Below are positions 21,060 through 31,938 of a stretch of DNA of 64,000 nt, one piece after another. Within the stretch, counting starts at the first letter, position 1; every line of letters starts with the position of its first letter. Below the pieces are notes generated by a model. That model saw only the letters and a list, made by a program, of their open reading frames with translations. It was not told where the DNA came from and made no database searches. This DNA is from Notolepis coatsorum (lineage: Eukaryota; Chordata; Actinopteri; Aulopiformes; Paralepididae), in assembly GCA_963971535.1 (NCBI GenBank), contig OZ020591.1, positions 18,214,823-18,278,822 on the forward strand. The letters are read 5' to 3'. The translations under genes were made by a program, and so were the position numbers.

Positions 21060-23345
21060 GCACGTCTCTCTCGCAACATTAACCCCTCGACTGCCAGTAA
21101 GTTCTCCACTGCCTTCATAGCTGCCCCTAACACCTGCACTATTGAAGCCTCTCCCTCCCATCTTAGCACTGAAGAGCTTACATCCCTTTTCAACACCACC
21201 TGCCTCTCCACTCTAGACTCTGTAGCCCCCCTTAGACAGAAAAAACCTAAGCCTAAAGGGCAGCCCTGGCTCAATGATAACACCAGAGCCCAGAGAAAAG
21301 AGTATAGGAAGGCAGAGCGGAAGTGGAAACGTGACAAACTTCAAGTTTCACTTGAAATGCTTAGGGACAGTCGCATTAACTACCAGCTAGCGGTTAAAGC
21401 GGCAAGAATCACATATTTTTCTGACCTCATCAACAACTCCCACAACCCCAGGACCCTGTTCACTACCATCAACTCTCTCATTAGCCCCCCCCCCAGCACC
21501 TGCCTGGATGTGTCCCCAGCTAAGTGTGAGGAATTCTCAAATTTTTTCACCACCAAAGTTGAAAATATCAGAAGGAACATCTCACCCCCCACACGTAATG
21601 TAGCTGTCCCTCTGGTCTGCTCATCTACACTGACCTGCTTTCAGCCCATCAGTCTACTCACCCTCACAGAGATAGTTTCCTCTATGAAACCTGCAACCTG
21701 CCCCCTTGACACTGTTCCCACTGCTCTCCTGAAACAGGTTTTTCACACAACCGGTCCCAGCATCCTCTCCATTATTAACAGCTCCCTGGCAACTGGTACT
21801 GTTCCATCCTGCTTTAAACATGCAGTAGTCCAGCCCCTATTGAAAAAACCAAACCTTGACCCCACCCTGCACAGTAATTACAGGCCCATTTCCAAGCTTC
21901 CTTTTCTGTCAAAAATACTTGAAAAGGTTGTTCTGTGCCAATTGTCTCCCTACCTGCACCAGAACAGCATCCTGGAGACATTTCAGTCAGGGTTCAGGAC
22001 TGGCCATAGCACAGAATCAGCCCTCCTTAAAGTGTCAAATGACCTACTCCTCGCCGCTGACAACCGTGACTGCTCTATTTTAATGCTGCTTGACCTCAGT
22101 GCAGCCTTCGACACTGTTGATCACACCATTTTATTAGATCGTCTCCAACATGGGGTTGGTGTCAGTGACACTGCATTAGCATGGTTTTCCTCCTATCTCA
22201 CAAATAGAAGCTTTGCTGTCAACATCGCCAACTGCTCCTCCCCCTCAACCTCCCTCTCCTGTGGGGTCCCACAAGGGTCCATCCTTGGCCCGATCCTGTT
22301 CTCCCTTTACATGCTACCCCTTGGTCCAATCATTCAGAAGCACAACATCTCTTTTCACTGTTATGCTGACGACACACAGCTTTATGTTTCCCTGAAACCC
22401 AACAACCAGTCTCTACTTAACAGTCTCATATCCTGCCTGGATGATGTTAAATGTTGGATGGCACAAAACTCTCTACAACTAAATCAAAACAAATCCGAAA
22501 TAATCCTCTTCGGTCCCCCAGACGCTGTCACCACCCTTACCAACAGCCTTGGCAACCTGTCCTCCCTGGTCAAGCCGTATGTCAAGAACCTAGGGGTCAT
22601 TTTTGATCCACAATTTAAATTTGACAGACAAGTAAACTCAGTGGTAAAGGCATGTTTTTTCCAACTACGCACCATTGCCAAACTCAAAGCCCTTCTCTCC
22701 CCTGCAGACCTTCAGAGAGTCATCCACGCCTTCATTTCATCTAGATTAGACTACTGCAACTCCCTCTATATAGGCATTAACCAGTCTTCCCTGTCCCGCT
22801 TACAACTGGTACAAAACGCTGCTGCCAGACTGTTGACCGGAACCCGCAAGAGAGACCACATCACCCCTGTCCTTGCCTCCCTTCATTGGCTCCCAGTACG
22901 CTACAGGATAGATTTTAAGGTTCTCCTATTTGTTTTTAAAGCCCTTAATGGTCACACACCCTCCTACATCTCAGACCTCCTATCCCCCTATTCCAACACC
23001 AGGTCCCTCAGGTCAGCCGATCAGAGGCTCCTGACAGTCCGGAGGTCTAACCTCAAGCTCAGGGGGGGCCGTGCCTTTGCTATCGCAGCCCCTGAACTGT
23101 GGAACAGCATCCCCACCTCCATTAGGCTCGCCCCCTCGATAGATGCCTTCAAATCGAGGCTCAAAACCCACTTCTACCTACTAGCCTTTCCCGTTCACTG
23201 ACTCATGCCCTGTTTTTCTATGTGTTTGCCTGTGTGCCCTCCCATAAAACGGAGTGTGATTGTTGTCTATATGTATCTTGTGTATTTACCCTCTGTACAG
23301 CACTTTGGTTGACACGCGTCATGTGAAATGTGCTTTATAAATAAA

Positions 23346-23375
<30 letters not shown>
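21060..23375 (+). mobile_element. L2 (Maui-like) LINE inserted in LINE-A
   Basis: This 5'-truncated L2 is inserted between the NGTLSPP codons and the GVPQGS box of the host LINE-A. Its 3'UTR ends CTTTATAAATAAATTTGATT plus GATT repeats, the usual fish L2 end. No clean target duplication is visible; about a dozen host bases (CCCAGTGAGCT-like, seen in the copy at 38030) appear lost. Confidence 0.9.
21357..23201 (+). CDS. L2 ORF2 reverse transcriptase (partial, intact frame)
   Basis: The uninterrupted frame is really open from 21063, so about 712 codons; 21357 is only its first ATG. The RT blocks are in order: [57 protein letters not shown] (box A Asp), [17 protein letters not shown] (box B) and [10 protein letters not shown] (box C with both catalytic Asp). 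It then runs to [31 protein letters not shown] and [14 protein letters not shown]. The N-terminal endonuclease is missing, so it cannot be a complete autonomous element, yet the lack of stops indicates a young insertion. Confidence 0.9.
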   Translation: MLRDSRINYQLAVKAARITYFSDLINNSHNPRTLFTTINSLISPPPSTCLDVSPAKCEEFSNFFTTKVENIRRNISPPTRNVAVPLVCSSTLTCFQPISLLTLTEIVSSMKPATCPLDTVPTALLKQVFHTTGPSILSIINSSLATGTVPSCFKHAVVQPLLKKPNLDPTLHSNYRPISKLPFLSKILEKVVLCQLSPYLHQNSILETFQSGFRTGHSTESALLKVSNDLLLAADNRDCSILMLLDLSAAFDTVDHTILLDRLQHGVGVSDTALAWFSSYLTNRSFAVNIANCSSPSTSLSCGVPQGSILGPILFSLYMLPLGPIIQKHNISFHCYADDTQLYVSLKPNNQSLLNSLISCLDDVKCWMAQNSLQLNQNKSEIILFGPPDAVTTLTNSLGNLSSLVKPYVKNLGVIFDPQFKFDRQVNSVVKACFFQLRTIAKLKALLSPADLQRVIHAFISSRLDYCNSLYIGINQSSLSRLQLVQNAAARLLTGTRKRDHITPVLASLHWLPVRYRIDFKVLLFVFKALNGHTPSYISDLLSPYSNTRSLRSADQRLLTVRRSNLKLRGGRAFAIAAPELWNSIPTSIRLAPSIDAFKSRLKTHFYLLAFPVH

Positions 23376-23378
<3 letters not shown>

Positions 23379-24857
23379 GGTGTTCCACAAGGAAGCATAC
23401 TAGGACCACTACTGTTCCTAATTTATGCAAATGACATGTCGTCAGCTTGTGACTGCAACTTGTTCCTGTTTGCGGACGACTCAGCCCTGCTGGTCTCTGA
23501 CAAGAACAAGTTACAGGTTGAAAAAACCCTCAGCTCGGAACTAGGCAAAATCTGCATATGGCTCGCCGACAACAAACTATCATTACACATGGGCAAAACA
23601 GAGTCCATTCTCTTCGGTTCAAATAACAAACTCAGCAAAACAGACGGCTTCTCAGTTACAGTGGGTGACAATATTGTCACAAGGAAAGATGAAATTACCT
23701 ACCTGGGTTCCATCCTAGAGGCTAATCTTTCCTGTGACAAAATGGCATCCAATGTAATAAAAAAAGTCAATCAACGAACTCGATTCTTGTACCGGATCTC
23801 CTCCCTGGTAAACAAGAATACCCTGAAGACTCTGGCAGGAGCACTCATTCAAGGGTACTACGACTATGCTTGCACCTCATGGTACCAAAGCACCTCAAAG
23901 GCACTAAAAACCAAATTACAAACATCTCAAAACAAACTAGTCAGACTACTGCTTGACCTGACTCCTAGAACCCACCTCACCCCTGCACACTTTGCCAACC
24001 TAGGATGGCTTAGAGTAGACGACAGAGTACAGCAACTTGCAATGGGCCTGGTCTACAAGATACACTACACGACCAAGGTACCCATGTACATGTCAAAATA
24101 CTTCCCAAAGGTCAGTGAATACCACGATCACAACACCAGAGGGAGCTCCACAAATCATGTAAAACCCAGATTCGGCACAAACAAGGGACTAAACACGTTT
24201 CGCAATTATGCCACAACAATGTGGAACGCCCTACCCAAAGCTGTAAAGGAATGTAAATCACTACCCACCTTCAAAAACACTCTCAAAGAACACCTACGGG
24301 AGACTGCAATTCAAAACTGGCCCCTACAAATGTCCTAACCCAGTTGTACAATAAAGACCAAGCATGGCTTTGTCAGTATTCCAATGTACAGCCCCACCCA
24401 ACCCAACACCTACCCAACCTCCTCCAATGTACAGTTTCCATGTCAAATGTATGTCAGTATTCCAATGTACAGTGTCCCCCCCCCCCCTACCCACCCCCCC
24501 CCCCCCCCCCCCCCCCCACCTCCAATGTACAGCCCCACCCCACCTACCCAACCTCCCCCAATGCACAGTTTCTATGTCAAATGTATACACTCCTTTTCTG
24601 GACACTTTTGTATCACAAACAGTACTGTATTTGCAAATCTGATATGTCATAAATGTATAGATGTAGCAGTACTGTCTATCTGTATGTCATGTATGTCATA
24701 TATGTTATGATGAATTGAAAATGGGGGACCCTGATGTAAACAAGACGAAAGTCTTTCTCTGGTCTGCATCCCCTTAACAATTGTATGTATTGAGCTGTAC
24801 TGTACTGTACCCATTCTGCAATCTGTTAATAAACTTTTCAATCAATCAATCAATCTA

Positions 24858-25035
24858 CAGTGCTGATAGATGGCTGCAAAATGTTTGCTCAGCTTGTGGA
24901 TATGGCTACATCAGCCACTTTGAATCCTTCTGGACTGAGACAAAGTTATAATACGATAGACTTCATCCCAATCATAAGGGAATTACAGTCATGGCGAACA
25001 ACCTTGCATGCCACATTTCCACCCTTGTAGAATGA
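24858..25035 (+). pseudogene. L2-type ORF1 esterase, C-terminal half
   Basis: The frame reads SADRWLQNVCSACGYGYISH, an FW segment, one in-frame stop, then YDRLHPNHKGITVMANNL. D-x-L-H-P-N matches the catalytic Asp/His block of SGNH esterases in LINE ORF1. It continues the relic at 16550-16660. Confidence 0.65.
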
Positions 25036-25136
25036 CGCTATGACTCCTACGTTCTGGGTGCAGAATCCACATCCCCCTGCAGACATTTCCCACAGCCCTC
25101 TCAACTTAACTGTCCCAGCACTCCCACCTGACCATG

Positions 25137-25865
25137 TCCAGCTCCACCACCAGGCCTAGTCCAGGCTACAGCAGCAGCTCCACCACCAGGCCTAGTCCAG
25201 GCTACAGCAGCAGCTCCACCACCAGGCCTAGTCCAGGCTACAGCAGCAGCTCCACCACCAGACCTAGTCCAGGCTACAGCAGCAGCTCCACCACCAGGCC
25301 TAGTCCAGGCCACAGCAGCAGCTCCACCACCAGGCCTAGTCCAGGCCACAGCAGCAGCTCCACCACCAGGCCTAGTCCAGGCCACAGCAGCAGCTGCACC
25401 ACCAGGCCTAGTCCAGGCTACAGCAGCAGCTCCACCACCAGGCCTAGTCCAGGCCACAGCAGCAGCTCCACCACCAGGCCTAGTCCAGGCCACAGCAGCA
25501 GCTCCACCACCAGGCCTAGTCCAGGCTACAGCAGCAGCTCCACCACCAGGCCTAGTCCAGGCCACAGCAGCAGCTCCACCACCAGGCCTATTCCAGGCCA
25601 CAGCAGCAGCTCCACCACCAGGCCTAGTCCAGGCCACAGCAGCAGCTCCACCACCAGGCCTAGTCCAGGCTACAGCAGCAGCTCCACCACCAGGCCTAGT
25701 CCAGGCTACAGCAGCAGCTCCACCACCAGGCCTAGTCCAGGCCACAGCAGCAGCTCCACCACCAGGCCTAGTCCAGGCCACAGCAGCAGCTCCACCACCA
25801 GGCCTAGTCCAGGCCACAGCAGCAGCTGCACCACCAGGCCTAGTCCAGGCTACAGCAGCAGCCCG
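25137..25865. repeat. 36-bp coding-like minisatellite, about 20 units
   Basis: The unit contains AGCTCCACCACCAGGCCTAG and TCCAGGCYACAGCAGC, with C/T variation and rare changes (CTGCACC, CCTATTCC). Because 36 is a multiple of 3, both strands stay open (SSSTTRPSPGYS on plus, AAAVAWTRPGGG on minus). It lies just downstream of the ORF1 esterase relic and may have grown from that ORF's Ser/Pro-rich end. Coding in either frame is not supported. Confidence 0.9.
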
Positions 25866-26660
25866 AGCCAAGAAGAAGTCTTCAGGCCGAAAGGACTTCA
25901 CTTCAGGTGTAACAGAGTTAGAAATGATATTTGTTTGCATGTGAATTTTATCTAAATTGAGAAACATCATACCATATTTGTTTTGGGAGCCACCTGGTGA
26001 CGTGTTGAGGTCATTGTATATCGCGCTGCATGTCCCTGTGGAGACACCGTATCTATCCAGCAGTGTTGTACCGGTCTGCTTGAGGTAGGTTCCCCATTGA
26101 AGTGTAGCTCTGCTATTTCACTAATTTCTCTGGTTAGAATTTGTCTAAACATTAAACTGCAGTAACCTAGTGCATAATGCTCACTGTATTACATAACGTA
26201 ATGATAGCTGTGTTGGTTTGACCGCTGGTATTGGTTCTGTATGTGTTGCGTTTGCAAATGTTGGAACTGGAGGAACGTGTTATGGCGCGAATACTTTCTT
26301 TGTACAATAATCTTGAGAAGGAAGTCTAATGTACCGTTTTATGTTACACATGCAGGTCTACCAGATGTACAGTGACCAGGAAAACACTACAGCTGTTTCT
26401 ATTTCATGTCTTTTTATAGGTATGTGGCTTCATACGTAATGCAAACATGTTATATTCGACGTCATGCTGAAAATCCACTGATGCACTTCCTGCTATGTCC
26501 AGCAGGTCGTGCAAGTTTACCAATTTGGTGTATAGACTTGCAAATTAATGGTATGATACTGTGTAATGGAAAGTAGTGGGTTTGTTATTTTAATTGTTAT
26601 GAGAATGTAAAATACATGTACTTTTATAAATACTGTGTCATTGAGACATTATAAAAGGAG
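25866..26660. other. Exon-like blocks in otherwise unassigned DNA
   Basis: Two blocks (26061-26084 and 26356-26419) recur joined together at 26661-26748. The gap between them (26085-26355) begins GTAGGT and ends ACACATGCAG, and the second block is followed by GTATGT, so both look like exons with splice sites. No protein is evident. Confidence 0.4.
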
Positions 26661-26810
26661 CAGTGTTGTACCGGTCTGCTTGAGGTCTACCAGATGTACA
26701 GTGACCAGGAAAACACTACAGCTGTTTCTATTTCATGTCTTTTTATAGGCAATAAACAGTCGAAAGCAGTTCCGTCTCTTCAATCTCTGACCAGATGACA
26801 ACCGTTACAC
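26661..26810 (+). repeat. Joined copy of the two blocks, LTR-like end
   Basis: CAGTGTTGTACCGGTCTGCT through TTTTTATAG matches the two upstream blocks without the intervening 271 bp. It is preceded by a TATA-like ATTATAAAAG and followed by GCAATAAACAG, ending near ACCGTTACA. The following CTGGTGCCGCGACC resembles a tRNA primer-binding site, so an LTR interpretation is an alternative. Confidence 0.4.
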
Positions 26811-27089
26811 TGGTGCCGCGACCTTCTGGATCTTCAAGATCAGCTCGACGCCGATCGCCGTGGATGCTGTGTGGCTGTCCAGAATTGTGTACAAGATCAG
26901 TGTGTGGTCAGATCTGTAACTAGTATATTGGTCAGAGCGAAGTGTTTTCACTCCCAATGTGAGGAGCTTACCACCAAAGATCGATGAGATTCGTCTGCTG
27001 GCTTATAAAACAAAGGTGGGAGTTATTTGTTGGCTTGATCCCAGTATCAGTGATTCAGAAATGGAATAACCCAATTACTCTGTAGTCAG
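26811..27089. other. Possible LTR-element leader, otherwise unassigned
   Basis: The TGGTGCCGCGACC word at the start is primer-binding-site-like. The rest shows no gag frame and is cut by the LINE-A tail at 27090. Confidence 0.25.
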
Positions 27090-27338
27090 ATTGATTGATT
27101 GATTGATTGATTGAAAACATTATTAACAGATTGCAGAATGGGTACAATACAGTACAGCTCAATACACACAATTGTTAAGGGGATGCAGACCAGAGAAAGA
27201 CTTTCGTCTTGTTTACATCAGGGTCCCCCATTTTCAATTCATCAGGACATATATGACATACACGACATACAGATAGTCAGTACTGCTACATCTATACATT
27301 TATGACATACCGGATTTGCAAATACAGTACTGTTTGTG
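27090..27338 (-). repeat. LINE-A 3' end
   Basis: A GATT tail at 27090-27113 and 3'UTR to the CAGTACTGTTTGTGA block, on the minus strand. It abuts a plus-strand LINE endonuclease fragment of a different subfamily. Confidence 0.85.
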
Positions 27339-28830
27339 AGAGAAAGGATCGCAGTCGTAACGGAGGGGGGGTCCGTGCTTTTGTGAAAAATGATATTAAT
27401 TTTACTGTCAGGACAGACCTGGTTGATGAAGTTGAAGTTGTGCTGCTGGACATTCACCTGACAAAAACGAAACCAGTGCTATTGGGAGTATGTTACAGTT
27501 ATAGACCGCCTGATCAAAGTGCATTTTATGATAATCTAGAGAATGTATTTGCTAGCTGTGGTGTGACGAAAAACTAATGTATTTGGATGGGTGATTTTAA
27601 TACTGATGTATCTAACATGGACTGTCCAACGCATGGTGCTTTTACTAGGTTTAGCAAACTGTTTGACTTAACTCAGCTGATTAATGAACCCACCGAATAA
27701 GTAAAACTACCCAAACTACAATAGATCTTATCATGGTGTCAGACAAATGCAATATCTCGCAACATGGTGTGATTGCTTATGGTATCAGTGACCACTTCAT
27801 CACATACTGTACCAGGAAGGTTCATAGAGAAAAAAATTCTAGCCATAAAAACATTAAAATCAGGGGCGGCTAGGTGGTGTAGTGGGCAAGGCACTCGCCA
27901 CCAGTGTGGAGACGCTAGGATTTGCGTGTTCGAATCCAGCTCTCCACATTGTTTTCAGTTTAGCTGGTCGTCCGCAGTAATACACATTGGCCGTATTACG
28001 GGGAGGGAAAACTGAAGGGTGGGGATCGAACGTTGTGAACAAGCGACTCCTACAAGTCGGTTGGTGCGCCTGCGCAGTAGAATCAGGAAGTGTCGGGGGC
28101 AGCGTGAGCCTCCCACGCGTTACTCCTCGACACTGAGAGATCGAGCTGCGCAGGTGAAAAGATGCGACTGCTGTTACCTCAAGTACCGGAGGGGACTTGT
28201 GCTATGTATGACTTAGTCCACATTGCAGCCAGCTTGTGGGAGGCAAGAAACAGCGTTCGTGACAGGGGAGGGTTGAATTGGATGATACGAAATTGGGATG
28301 GGAGAAAAATATAGAAAAATGGGAGAAAAAGTGGATAAAAAAAAAAAAACATTAAAATCAGATCTTTCAAGAACTACTGTGTTGAGACCTTTAGGGAGCA
28401 GCTTAGGAACACGGACTGGTCTGCAGTGTTGGAAAATGATTTTGATGGTGCCTGGGATTTGTTTAACCACTGTTTCCTTCAGGTAGTGAATACTATGGCT
28501 CCATATAAGCAAGTTATGTTAAAGCAGAGATCAAGCCCATGGCTTGACCCAGAAATTCTAAATGCTATTAAGCAAAGGGAGGAGGCCTTGCTGAAATTTA
28601 AGAAATCCCATGAGCAAGCAGATGCTGATATATATATAAATAACGCAGAAATGAATCTCAACGAAGGGTTAAGGAAACCAAAAAGGAGTACTACATGAAT
28701 CTAATAAAGGAAAACAAAAATGAACCTAAGAAGCTATGGAAAGCTCTGAAAGCCAGCAGTGGCAAGCCCAATATTGGCCTAAATATCAAAGGTAAGATAG
28801 AATTTGACGTAATTACAGGCCAGTATCCAA
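27339..28830 (+). pseudogene. Second LINE type: endonuclease and pre-RT relic
   Basis: Segments include NGGGVRAFVKNDINFTVRTD, LGVCYSYRPPDQSAFYDNLE and WMGDFNTDV (endonuclease D/N block), followed after the SINE by MAPYKQVMLKQRSSPWLDPE and PKKLWKALKASS. The order matches LINE-A's endonuclease and linker, but the residues differ clearly, so it is a related subfamily. Several stops and frameshifts make it dead. It is truncated at 28830. Confidence 0.7.
27864..28344 (+). mobile_element. tRNA-derived SINE with TSD
   Basis: The head GGGCGGCTAGGTGGTGTAGT is followed by a B-box GTGTTCGAATCC and a long body ending in an A-run. The flanking duplication AAAAACATTAAAATCAG is at 27847-27863 and 28345-28361. 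Same family as 10071-10555 and 37255-37683. Confidence 0.9.
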
Positions 28831-30348
28831 ATATATATAATATGGGGCATTCTACCGAATTTGTTCAAAGTGCTGTCCCACAACAAGAAAAACTATTTAA
28901 CAAAACAATTAAGTATTCAGACATAGATATTTACTAAGAATATGTTATGATCTATTTAAACCCAAGGCATTCAATTATATTGTGATGAGCTAAATATATA
29001 CAAAATCATCATGTATAGGGTACTTTCTATTGGGAAGTAGCTGTCCCAAACCCTGACATGTAAATTTCAATGTATGTAAATAACACATTTTTTTTTAGAT
29101 TTAGTTCAATGGTGTAATTTCAAAGATCTTCATGATTAAGTTTAAACAGAAGTTGAACGATTTAGATTTATTGTGGGTTTAATTTTTAAATAAAAAAACT
29201 ATACTCAAAAAACCTTGTCCCGTTTTCATGTCACTACTGAAACACAGGAGTTTTAGTCCATTGGCTGAGCCTGGTTTTTAGCCACACCCCTGCATTTTTT
29301 ACCAGGCATTGACACTGCCTCCCTGTCCCTCATGGCTGCATGGTAAGTAGCTAAATCCCATAGTTTTGAAATAAATGTGTTCCAAAGTCTGAAAATCAGT
29401 GTGTAACCATAATAATTGTCACCACCGAACACATATTTTCTTCAATTAAGTAAACTTTTTTGGGGTTTCATGCAGAATATTATGTTTTTATGTGTGTACA
29501 CCTCTTCAAAGATGTGTATACTAGCCATGTGCTTGCTAGCATTCTTTAGTTATGCTCAAAGTTAGCCAGAATTGTCGCTACCGAAACAGTCACTACTGAA
29601 ACATATGGTAACGTTTTGGTAGTGACTAAATGGAATGGTAAGTTGTTAAATCCCATCATTTTGAAATAAATGTGTTCCAAAGTCTGAAAATCAGTGTGTA
29701 ACTTTAAGAATGGAATATATATTCTCTTCAATAAAGTAAACTTTTGGGGGTTTTATGCTAAATATTATGTGTTTTTTATGCAGTCACTACCGAAACACTG
29801 GGTGTTTTGCAAAAAAAATTAAGTATATTGAGTTATCAACTAAAATGTATTGATAATGATTGGTTAAATGTACGTTCAATTTCATCAATCATTAACTCTG
29901 AAATCAATATGATCAGTGTTATGCATTTTACAGAGAAAGATTGCTTTTAGAATTTGATCTAATTGTATCAATTGAACTTAGAAATTTGGTAAAAAAGTTA
30001 TTTTTATTGATTTAATTGTGAAAACCTTCAAGAATAATTTTCAAAAATACTCTTTAGAGAAGGGAAAGAAACACAATCGTAACAGGTTAATATAATACCT
30101 TTTTACTATATTGTATTACTATGTTTCGGTAGTGACCATTTTTGGGAGAGGAAAAACATTCCAAAAGATTCTGAAAATACAATATAAAAATTGCCGGTAC
30201 GCTCACTAGATATATGTACTTTAGATATGGTACAAATATATATTCGGACAAAGTTTTGGGAATAAACATACAAAATATTCTAAATATTGCCAACCTGACT
30301 TTCAACCAATTCGGTAGAATGGCCCATATATGTGTGCGTGTCAATGCA

Positions 30349-30381
<33 letters not shown>

Positions 30382-30958
30382 GTGTGTGTGTGTGGAGATG
30401 TTTTTCCTCTGCAGGATGAACATAATATACTCATACCCATTCATTTCCTATGGCGGTCAATTCTGACAGAAAACATCATAGGTGTGTCACTGTTCAATGC
30501 AAGTGGTGATCATCAATTGTATAAATTATGTTCAGAGGCCTAGTGGAGGATAACATAAGGTCTTGAGGCAATTGGATGAAAAACACAATATGTATGATTA
30601 CAAACGAAGTCACTCGGTCAGATCTGACCGGAAAACGCAAGAGAAGGGTTAAAGCAGCAACCATAGATATAAAACATTAGATGCCACGTGTCATAGTCAA
30701 TTGACATTTTGGAATTGGACCATCTTACCTGGGTCCTGTTCTAAACTTACATAATATGAATTATAGACATGTACAGAGATAATGACGTAGAGATAGATAT
30801 GATTGGGAATGAGAGATATGAGTGAAGGTTGTGTGTGTATGTGTCAGAAAGGGAGATCATAGATATGAGAAGGCTGTATTTTGTGCACATGTACAAGTTG
30901 CAAAGAGGGGTGGGGTAGTGTGTGTAGATAGATATGTCTGGGACTGAAGGCTATGTCT
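28831..30958. other. Unassigned, with direct repeat and (GT)n
   Basis: No gene. A roughly 150-bp direct repeat (29340-29500 and 29636-29780) shares GAAATAAATGTGTTCCAAAG and TCTGAAAATCAGTGTGTAAC. The words CACTACCGAAACA and GGTAGTGAC recur at several points. A GT microsatellite lies at 30349-30393. Confidence 0.4.
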
Positions 30959-30984
30959 ATGCAATTATGCATGTGTGTGTGTTT

Positions 30985-31158
30985 GTGCGTGTGTGTTTGT
31001 GCATGTGTGATAGTAAGAGAGACAGGGAGAGATAGTGTGTGTGCATGTGGGATAGTAAGAGAGACAGGGAGAGAGTGTGTGTGCATGTGGGATAGTAAGA
31101 GAGACAGGGAGAGAGTGTGTGTGTGCATGTGGGATAGTAAGAGAGAGGGAGAGATAGT
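30985..31158. repeat. Minisatellite of about 48 bp
   Basis: About three and a half units contain GCATGTGGGATAGTAAGAGA and GACAGGGAGAGAGTGTGTG. It replaces the expected 3' end of the minus-strand LINE-A copy that starts at 31160. Confidence 0.85.
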
Positions 31159-31325
31159 TTGTTTGTTTGAGCCGAATCTGGGTTTAACATGATTTGTGGA
31201 GCTCCCTCTGGTGTTGTAGTCGTGGTATTCACTGACATTTGGTAAGTATTTTGACATGTACATGGGTACCTTAGTGGTGTAGTGTATCTTGTAGACCAGG
31301 CCCATTGCAAGTTGCTGTACTCTTT

Positions 31326-31676
31326 TGTCTATTATCTATTATTTATTTATTAACCTTTATTTACCCAGGGTAGGTTCGCTGAGCTGATGCTCTTTTTCAG
31401 GAACGCCCTGCTTCACATTCACACAGTTCCATTCACACCTGGGAGCTGCCCAGTACAACCACAGTCTGCCACCATTGGCCACTGAGCAACTCCACTGGAG
31501 CAGTTATGGGTTAAGTGCCTTGCTCAAGGACACTTCAGCGGTTGGTGTTAAGGGGATAGGATAGAGTTTTTAATTCACTTCCCCAGCCCAGATTTTTCCT
31601 GCCGGTCCGGGGGATCGAACCAGCGACCTTCCGGTCACAAACCCGCTTCTCTAACCTTTAGGCCACCGCTGCCCCT
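31326..31676 (-). mobile_element. tRNA-derived SINE
   Basis: On the minus strand: GGCAGCGGTGGCCTAAAGGT (A-box region), GGTCGCTGGTTCGATCCCCC (B-box), a body with CCTTGAGCAAGGCACTTAAC, and an AT-rich tail. It splits the LINE-A copy between its GTACTCT and TACTCTAAG sequence. The target duplication is unclear because of two substitutions. Confidence 0.8.
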
Positions 31677-31938
31677 ACTCTAAGCCATCCTAGGTTGTCA
31701 AAGTGGGCAGGGGTGAGGTGGGTTCTAGTAGTAAGGTCAAGCAGTAGTCTGACCGGAAAGGGGCTAAAGAAGGTGAAGGACCTGTTTAAAGAAGGGCTTT
31801 TCATGTCCTTTGAACAGTTGGTAGGTGGGTATGACATCCCCCGCTCACGGTCGCATTTTACCCAGCTCCCGTAACCAACGCAACAGATCAACAACAAAAA
31901 AGTATTTTGCGCATTTTCTACTTTCCCTCCTGTGGATT

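Larger units (their letters stand above)
17517..24855 (+). mobile_element. LINE-A, 5'-truncated, carrying hAT and L2
   Basis: Coding pieces are 17535-18115 (linker between endonuclease and RT), 20349-21057 (RT start: NKATGHDNIPSKFL ... FQSGFRTSHSTD ... LDLQKAFDTVNH) and 23376-24338 ([28 protein letters not shown] catalytic box, to the ORF end). A 2-nt indel near 20646 shifts the frame. The 3'UTR has C-rich runs (about 24477-24520) and ends AATAAACTTTTC plus an ATCA tail. The FADD box is intact here, unlike the other long copies. Removing the two insertions restores collinearity with 31859-36078. Confidence 0.9.

Noticed and set aside
24324-24710. Proline-rich frames of about 100 codons
   Set aside because: They cover C-homopolymer and low-complexity LINE-A 3'UTR; the same region in other copies is non-coding.
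25101-25970. Long open frames of 289 and 273 codons on opposite strands
   Set aside because: Both are pure translations of a 36-bp minisatellite. The period is a multiple of three and lacks stops in these frames, so openness is not evidence of coding.
27864-28344. tRNA gene from A-box and B-box matches
   Set aside because: No cloverleaf acceptor stem; the element has a long body, poly(A) and a target duplication, so it is a SINE. The same applies to 10071, 31326, 34091, 37255 and 40826.
30844-31310. His/Thr/Ser-rich frames on the minus strand
   Set aside because: A LINE-A ORF end running into a GT/GA-type minisatellite; only the first part is real transposon coding sequence.
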